Positions 59,486 to 64,000 of a stretch of 64,000 nucleotides of DNA are shown here, piece after piece. The stretch is from contig NZ_CP101454.1 in the NCBI RefSeq assembly GCF_024362405.1, positions 1,612,001 through 1,676,000 of the forward strand. Reading direction: 5' to 3'. The position numbers were made by a program, and so were the translations under genes. The DNA comes from Halorarius litoreus. GTDB taxonomy: Archaea > Halobacteriota > Halobacteria > Halobacteriales > Haloarculaceae. How positions within the stretch are numbered: position 1 is the stretch's first letter; every line of letters begins with the position of its first letter. The notes beneath the pieces are model-generated. The model searched no databases. It was not told the DNA's origin and saw only the letters and a list, made by a program, of their open reading frames with translations.

Positions 59486-59536
59486 CCGTTCCACTTACCG
59501 AACAGTTATTCTCGCTCCCGCAGTCTCCACCGTATA

Positions 59537-60322
59537 ATGGTCGCTGTGAGTCCGGACGACGAGGCGCTTCCTGTGGAAGCCATCAAGCGAGGGACGGTGC
59601 TGCGGGTGCTCCGTGAGGGCCCGATGGACCGGGCCGGGCTGATGGCCGCGCTCGACGTCTCCCGAACCACCATCCACCGCATCGTCCGGAGCCTCGAAGC
59701 GCAGGAGCTCATCCGACAGGACGGTCACGAGTTCGAACTCTCCGCGTTCGGGCGGACGGTCGCCGACGAAGTCGCAACCTACCGGCGGCGCGTGCTCGCC
59801 GCCAGACGTATCCAGCCGTTTCTCGAAACGGTGCCGGAGATCGACATCGACGTGGGGCTGTTCGAGACGGCTCGCGTCACCCAGATGCAGCCGACGAACC
59901 CGTACGGCCCCGTCGCGCGGTTCATGCAACTGCTCACGGACTCCGGGACGCTGTACGGCTTCGACACCACCACCGTCGCCCCCATCTACGTCGACGAGAT
60001 CCGTGCCGAAATCGTCGGCGGGATGGAGACGGACGTCGTCTACCTCCCTGCGGTCATCGAGGACATGGTCGGGACGTACGCCGACGAACTCGAAGCAGCA
60101 CTCGATAGCGGGCTGCTCACCCTCTCGAAACACGGGGGACTCCCGTTCGGGCTCGCCATCTTCGACGACCGCGTCGGCCTCGGCGGCTACGACGACGAGA
60201 CCGGGATGCTGCGCGTGTTCGTCGACACGGACGACCCGGCAGCGCGCGACTGGGCTCTCGACCTGTACGAGCAGTACCGTGTGGAGGCGACGCCACTGGA
60301 GTTCCAGCCCGGGGCGGATTGA
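59537..60322 (+). CDS. Winged-helix regulator with FilR1-type (DUF1724) middle domain
   Basis: This is a 261-residue transcriptional regulator. Residues about 15-75 form a winged helix: GTVLRVLREGPMDRAGLMAA, LDVSRTTIHRIVRSLEAQEL. Residues about 105-255 match the DUF1724/FilR1 middle domain widespread in haloarchaeal and methanogen regulators, including ARVTQMQPTNPYGPVARFMQ and KHGGLPFGLAIFDDRVGLGG. That domain presumably senses a ligand; none is known for this branch. The ATG at 59537 (MVAVSPDDEALP) is preceded by TTATTCT at TATA distance. It is divergent from the giant gene and followed directly by a MATE remnant. Confidence 0.85.
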   Translation: MVAVSPDDEALPVEAIKRGTVLRVLREGPMDRAGLMAALDVSRTTIHRIVRSLEAQELIRQDGHEFELSAFGRTVADEVATYRRRVLAARRIQPFLETVPEIDIDVGLFETARVTQMQPTNPYGPVARFMQLLTDSGTLYGFDTTTVAPIYVDEIRAEIVGGMETDVVYLPAVIEDMVGTYADELEAALDSGLLTLSKHGGLPFGLAIFDDRVGLGGYDDETGMLRVFVDTDDPAARDWALDLYEQYRVEATPLEFQPGAD

Positions 60323-60331
60323 GGCTCGGTT

Positions 60332-60886
60332 CGTCGTCGGTCGCTGGATGGGGTGGACCGTCGCGGCGGTCCCGAGGCTCGCCATCGTCGACGCGTTCGG
60401 CGTCAATGGTGTCACCCCGTACGCCGTCGCCCGCCGCATCCGGGGCATCATGAACACCCCCGGCTGGGGTTCGGGCTCGCCTCCTCGTCGCTCGTCGGGC
60501 AGTCGCTCGGCGCTGGCGACGAGGGCGACGCCGAGGCGTACGGCACGGATGTCATCCGCCACGCCGTCGGTGTCTACGTGGGCCCGGCGATTCTCGTGGG
60601 TGTCTTCGCCGAGCGGATCGTCGTCACGTTCGTCGGGTCGGCGACTGCCCCGGCCGTCCCGATCGCGATCACGCTCGTCTACGCGGCCTGTATCGCGGTC
60701 GTCGTGCAGGGCGTCTCGGGGGCGGCGGCCGCCCCGCTCGACGCGCGTGGCGACACCCGATGGCCGTTCCTCGCGCAGGCGGCCGGGATGGTCGGCTACT
60801 CGATCCCGATCGTGTATCTCGGACCTACGCCGCTCGGGACTGTACCTCGCCTTCGCCACCGAGACCGGGAACCCCGCGGTGGTCAA
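60332..60886 (+). pseudogene. Broken duplicate of the MATE gene 3' half
   Basis: About 555 bases closely match the 3' half of the intact MATE gene (roughly 46636-47195), in the same orientation. It encodes WTVAAVPRLAIVDAFG and RRIRGIMNTPGWG, then after one missing base FGLASSSLVGQSLGAGDE, AILVGVFAERIVVTFVGSAT and GASGAAAAPLD-like sequence, then after another shift SGLYLAFATETGNPAV. There is no start codon and at least two frameshifts, so no transporter can be made. It begins 10 bases after the regulator stop. As a direct repeat of the MATE 3' end it brackets the giant-protein block. Confidence 0.85.
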
Positions 60887-60939
60887 CTCGCGCTGAACGG
60901 ACGGATGAACACAAGAGTCCAGAGCACAAAGAGGAGGGC

Positions 60940-61275
60940 ATGGAGCTACCGCAGAATCTTCGCAATCGTAACTGGCTCATCCGCATGGTTCTCGCCACCG
61001 GCCTTGCAGTCGTCGCACTCCAGTCGCTCCGGCGAGGCAGGCGAGTGCGCGGCGTGCTGGCCGGACTCGGTGCCGTCGCGCTCGGGTACACCGCTGTGAC
61101 CGAATCTACCGACGTGATGGAGCACCTCGCGGAGGATCTCGATGGCGAAGCAGCGAGTGAGACCGTTCGGCTGCGCTGTGCAAGCTGTGGCGATCCCATC
61201 GTGCCTGGCCAGTCCCGACGGCCGAACGAGAACAACGAAATCGTCCACGAGGCCTGTCTCACCGCGTCCGCGTGA
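60940..61275 (+). CDS. DUF2892-like membrane protein with zinc-binding-like C-terminus
   Basis: This is a 111-residue protein. The N-terminal half (NRNWLIRMVLATGLAVVALQ, then GVLAGLGAVALGYTAVTE) has two membrane helices in the arrangement of DUF2892 (YgaP-like) proteins. The C-terminal part contains CASCGDPIVPGQ and a later EACLTAS, with Cys-X2-Cys plus His/Cys (VHEAC), suggesting a small zinc site. The ATG at 60940 is preceded directly by GAGGAGGGC, a strong Shine-Dalgarno-like sequence, unusual among the leaderless genes here. It lies 54 bases after the MATE remnant. Confidence 0.7.
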   Translation: MELPQNLRNRNWLIRMVLATGLAVVALQSLRRGRRVRGVLAGLGAVALGYTAVTESTDVMEHLAEDLDGEAASETVRLRCASCGDPIVPGQSRRPNENNEIVHEACLTASA

Positions 61276-61674
61276 GTCTCTGAGCCAGTCCCTGCGCCCG
61301 CCATCTCCTCCGTCTAGCGCCTGGACCCCGAGGCGTGTCACTGAGCAGTGCAACAGGGCCAGACCATCGCACTCCGCGCCAGCAAATACGAAAATCAACT
61401 GATGCGGTAGCGCGGATTCCAAAGCGGAATCTCCGGCTAGCGAAATCCGTCCCCTGGTCACCGAACACACATGTGGGACGGTGATCGTCACCGACGGCAT
61501 CGCATCGGAGCCCGACGTCCCCGTATAGCTCGCCACCTCGACATTGGCATTTGAGAGAGATCCCACGCGGATTCGTCGTCCATTCGACGCTGACCACATC
61601 CCGAGTGAACCCGCCTCCGAGAGATGTATACACTTAATTAGCCGACTACGGAACTCTCGACCACCAACCCTCGA
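61276..61674. other. Gene-free region with hairpin
   Basis: About 400 bases hold no convincing gene: frames on both strands are short and Ser/Arg-rich. It contains GATTCCAAAGCGGAATC (61415-61431), a perfect 6-5-6 hairpin that could act as a terminator or be the end of a decayed insertion element. Just before the MFS gene lies TATACACTTAATTA (61627-61640), a likely TATA region. GC content is visibly lower than in the preceding 60 kb. Confidence 0.5.
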
Positions 61675-62886
61675 ATGGATATCACCCGCGCTATTGTGAC
61701 AGAAGGCAAGGCGCTGTGGCGAGGGGGCAACGGACCATCACTCGTTGCAATCGCTGGTGGGTGGGGGTTACTCCTCGGCACACGGATGATCTATCCGGTC
61801 CTGCTCCCATATTTCCGTGATAGCTTCGGCCTGAGTCTGACAATCGCTGGCTTACTCATATCGATACTCTGGCTCGGTTCGGCGGTCGGGCAACTGCCGG
61901 GCGGCATCCTCGCCGACCGATACAGCGAGCGGACCGTCATGGCGAGCAGTGCGATCATCGTCGGGGTGGCGCTCAGTCTCGTCGTAACTGCCCAAACGGC
62001 CAGTGTCCTGTTTGTCGCGACGGGAATCGTCGGGTTGGGCCAATCCCTGTACCCCATCGCTCGAATCACCATCCTCTCGCACATCTATCCCGATCGGATC
62101 GGTAGCGCGCTCGGCGTGACGATGGCCACGGGCGACCTCGGGCAGACAGTCCTCCCCCCGATCGCGGGTGTGGTTGCCGTGACGATCGCCTGGCAAGCGG
62201 GGCTGAGCTTCGTCATTCCGCTCCTCCTCCTCGTTGGCGTTGGGATCTGGGTAGCACTTCCGGCCCAGGAACACACCACCCGCGAGGGCGGGGCGCTCTC
62301 AGCTGATCGGCTGCAGCTGCTGCGCTCCGAGCTTCGTGACTCGGACCTGGGAATCGTGACGGTCATCCTCATCCTGTTCTTCTTGACCTGGCAATCGTTC
62401 ACCGGCTTCTACCCGACGTATCTGGTCGAAGTGAAGGGCCTGTCGTCGGCGACGGCTGGATTGTTATTCAGCGCCTTCTTCGCCTTCGGGATTCTCGTCA
62501 AGCCAGTGGCCGGCGCGGCCTACGATCGAATCGGCATGCGACGTTCGCTCGTGATTATCCTCGCCGGCCCCGTCGTCGGATTCGGGGCCCTCCCGTTCGT
62601 CGAGGGCGTCTGGCCACTCGTCGCGATAACCGCCATCGTGAGCACGATGCTTGGGTCGGGTGCAGTGACCCAATCGTTCCTGGCGGATGCGTTCTCCGAA
62701 GAGATCAGAGGGACCGGACTTGGGGTGATCCGAACGATAACCGCGGTCATCGGCGCGACGGGCCCGGTGCTCTTCGGGAGCATCGCGGACCGGGGCTACT
62801 TCGACGAAGGCTACCTGCTGTTAGCTGCGATACTGGCGGTCGTGATCCTGCTCACGCTCCGCCTGCCGGACTCCTCGACCGACTAG
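61675..62886 (+). CDS. MFS transporter
   Basis: This is a 403-residue permease with 12 predicted helices. GGWGLLLGTRMIYPVLLPYF forms the first helix, and GGILADRYSERTVMA is MFS motif A between helices 2 and 3. GSALGVTMATGDLGQTVLPP resembles the helix 5 region, and AGAAYDRIGMRRSL is the second motif A between helices 8 and 9. It resembles the bacterial NNP/oxalate-formate or cyanate-type permeases only in general, so the substrate is unknown. Use of ATC/ATT, TTA, CAA and GCT codons is higher than in neighbours, suggesting a different origin. TATACACTTAATTA lies 35-48 bases upstream, so a short leader is likely. Confidence 0.88.
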   Translation: MDITRAIVTEGKALWRGGNGPSLVAIAGGWGLLLGTRMIYPVLLPYFRDSFGLSLTIAGLLISILWLGSAVGQLPGGILADRYSERTVMASSAIIVGVALSLVVTAQTASVLFVATGIVGLGQSLYPIARITILSHIYPDRIGSALGVTMATGDLGQTVLPPIAGVVAVTIAWQAGLSFVIPLLLLVGVGIWVALPAQEHTTREGGALSADRLQLLRSELRDSDLGIVTVILILFFLTWQSFTGFYPTYLVEVKGLSSATAGLLFSAFFAFGILVKPVAGAAYDRIGMRRSLVIILAGPVVGFGALPFVEGVWPLVAITAIVSTMLGSGAVTQSFLADAFSEEIRGTGLGVIRTITAVIGATGPVLFGSIADRGYFDEGYLLLAAILAVVILLTLRLPDSSTD

Positions 62887-63796
62887 GTAGGCATCGCCCC
62901 ACGACCTCGTCCTGTTGGTGCGGTACTGCCCGACCGGCTGCGACACTTCCTCCCGATTGCTACACCCGGTCCGTCATCAGGGATGCACAAGGAGCACAGT
63001 CGACTCAGACGTCGGGGGGCTGTCAGCGACGACTACGTGCCACAGAGGCAGTGTCCCGGGAGCTCCATTGTGGTGCGTATGGTTTTCCCGGTACCGTACA
63101 GAGCACCGCTCATCCGCAAAGTATCGTGCAGTAGCCGTGTGTACAGTGCGGTTTTAGGGGGCGATTCGATGCTCACCCCAGAACGGTGTGTTGACGACGA
63201 AAGCGCGGCCCACCCCCGTCGAAACACGGGCGCTAGCGCCTGGCACCGCCAGCCAAACGGCCAGCTCGCAGCGACCCGACTCGCTGGGCCATCGACTCGC
63301 AGGCACCCTGGCCGGGCACTGGGGGTTGCTATCGCCCTGAGATCCGGTACACATCCGCCACGTCTGGTGGTTTTTCGTCGCCCACCGACAGTCACACGCG
63401 ACACGGTTCGACCCCCGTCAATCCCAGGAATGCGGGCCGCTCACGGCCGCACACGGCCGTATTGCAACTCAGACGACTCGCGTCAAACCCATACGCCAAC
63501 GAATAGTTCCGCACATACTCACCGAGCAATCTCGTGTACACACCCGTGCTTGCTAGCGGTTCAGGGTAACAGCACGAATAGTATTGGATTATGATATGGT
63601 TCGTCGAGACTTGCTTCTGGCACGCCGTACAGCGCCGTTCAGCGCCGCTCGCTCACGCCAGTTCATCGGGCGTCGCCCCACCGTGCTCCTCAGGCTCCGG
63701 GTTCACATACAATCGCTTGTCACAGCCGTTCTTCCGGAGGAATCCGCGTCTGTACCTGTCACGGGTGAAGAATTGAGTGGGTACCGCCGCGTCAGA
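62887..63796. other. Gene-poor region
   Basis: About 0.9 kb carries no recognisable gene. The longest frames are Arg/Ser/His/Thr-rich without domain motifs on either strand, and codon position bias is lost. A tRNA-like GGTTCGACC string near 63403 does not fold into a cloverleaf. From 63653 to 63796, minus strand, a 47-codon frame ending TPDELA is protein-like and continues in frame past the stop of the CDS to the right. The rest appears to be decayed or non-coding. Confidence 0.5.
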
Positions 63797-64000
63797 TCAC
63801 GAGTCGCCGCCGGGGCCAGCCGAGTCCAGCAACGTGTCGCGTGCGTACTCGAAGGTGTGAACGGCGGTCAACCCGGGAGTCTCGATGCTGTAGCGTTGTG
63901 GCGCATAGGACTCGGAGTACGTCGTCTCGACACGCGGCTCGCCGTCGGCGGGATCGTGCAACGCTTCGAGGACCGCATGCCCATCTGCCCGCGTCTTGAC
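63797..64000 (-). CDS. 3' end of a CDS running off the window, function unknown
   Basis: On the minus strand the frame is open from the window edge to a TGA at 63797-63799, giving 67 residues of the C-terminus. VKTRADGHAVLEALHDPADG and TYSESYAPQRYSIETPGLTA are followed by VHTFEYARDTLLDSAGPGGD. Acidic, GC-ending codons and conserved-looking aromatic residues support a real gene. I do not recognise the family; the rest lies to the right of the window. Confidence 0.6.
   Translation of the reverse strand, partial: VKTRADGHAVLEALHDPADGEPRVETTYSESYAPQRYSIETPGLTAVHTFEYARDTLLDSAGPGGDS

Noticed and set aside
63395..63440. tRNA-like GGTTCGACC string
   Set aside because: No matching acceptor or anticodon stems could be formed around it.
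63713..63722. CTTGTCACAG, similar to the subtilase-region palindrome
   Set aside because: Only one arm matches and it lies inside a probable coding remnant.

Overview
The window is chromosomal DNA from a haloarchaeon (class Halobacteria); I cannot fix the genus. The evidence is GC-rich sequence with a strong GC third-position preference, highly acidic proteins, Tat-type twin-arginine signals on the secreted proteases, a PGF-CTERM sorting signal, haloarchaea-typical regulators (HTH_10, HalOD1, FilR1-middle-domain, membrane-anchored winged helix), and short AT-rich TATA boxes about 27-35 bases ahead of start codons, as expected for leaderless mRNAs. No rRNA, tRNA or CRISPR array was found.

Layout. 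0-11 kb: end of an MFS permease, then a mismatch-repair region with mutL (coupled to a NUDIX gene) and mutS, both on the minus strand. Between them lie a CPBP protease gene, coiled-coil/HhH proteins and an inserted cdc48-type AAA ATPase. A diverged extra copy of the mutS 3' end and an IS200/IS605-type right-end remnant sit on the far side of cdc48. 11-22 kb: a dense run of housekeeping and redox genes (YqcI/YcgG, HtpX, hotdog thioesterases, SDRs, Bcp peroxiredoxin, rhodanese-metallo-beta-lactamase fusion) and regulators. 22-28 kb: a decaying membrane-protein cluster with three CPBP-related genes, an ABC ATPase-permease deletion fusion and two truncated genes meeting tail to tail. 28-37 kb: O-acetylhomoserine sulfhydrylase, a dUTPase/dCTP deaminase family enzyme, then two tandem Tat-exported subtilases and a membrane-anchored tandem winged-helix protein. 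37-47 kb: transporters and small stress/envelope proteins (DHA2 MFS, DUF1269, DUF389, CBS, TMEM175, AIM24, MATE).

47-61 kb is the most distinctive part: a PerM/AI-2E-family permease, a 3405-residue surface protein (three PQQ-type propellers, three CARDB-like domains, eight tandem cadherin-like repeats, PGF-CTERM), and a divergent winged-helix/FilR1-type regulator. A perfect inverted repeat lies between the last two. The block is bracketed by the intact MATE gene and a broken direct-repeat copy of its 3' half, so it looks like an island. The mutS/cdc48 arrangement has the same logic on a smaller scale. 61-64 kb is less GC-rich, with one MFS gene, about 0.9 kb without a recognisable gene, and the end of a minus-strand CDS.

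How genes may work together. MutS and MutL are the repair pair. The two subtilases and the winged-helix membrane protein probably form an extracellular proteolysis unit with its own sensor-regulator, because a TTGTCACAA-centred palindrome precedes both the second protease and the regulator. The giant surface protein is probably controlled by its divergent neighbour. Three genes (SDR at 16845, MaoC at 36164, MATE at 45978) appear to lack a base or a start codon; either real decay or consensus errors could explain this.
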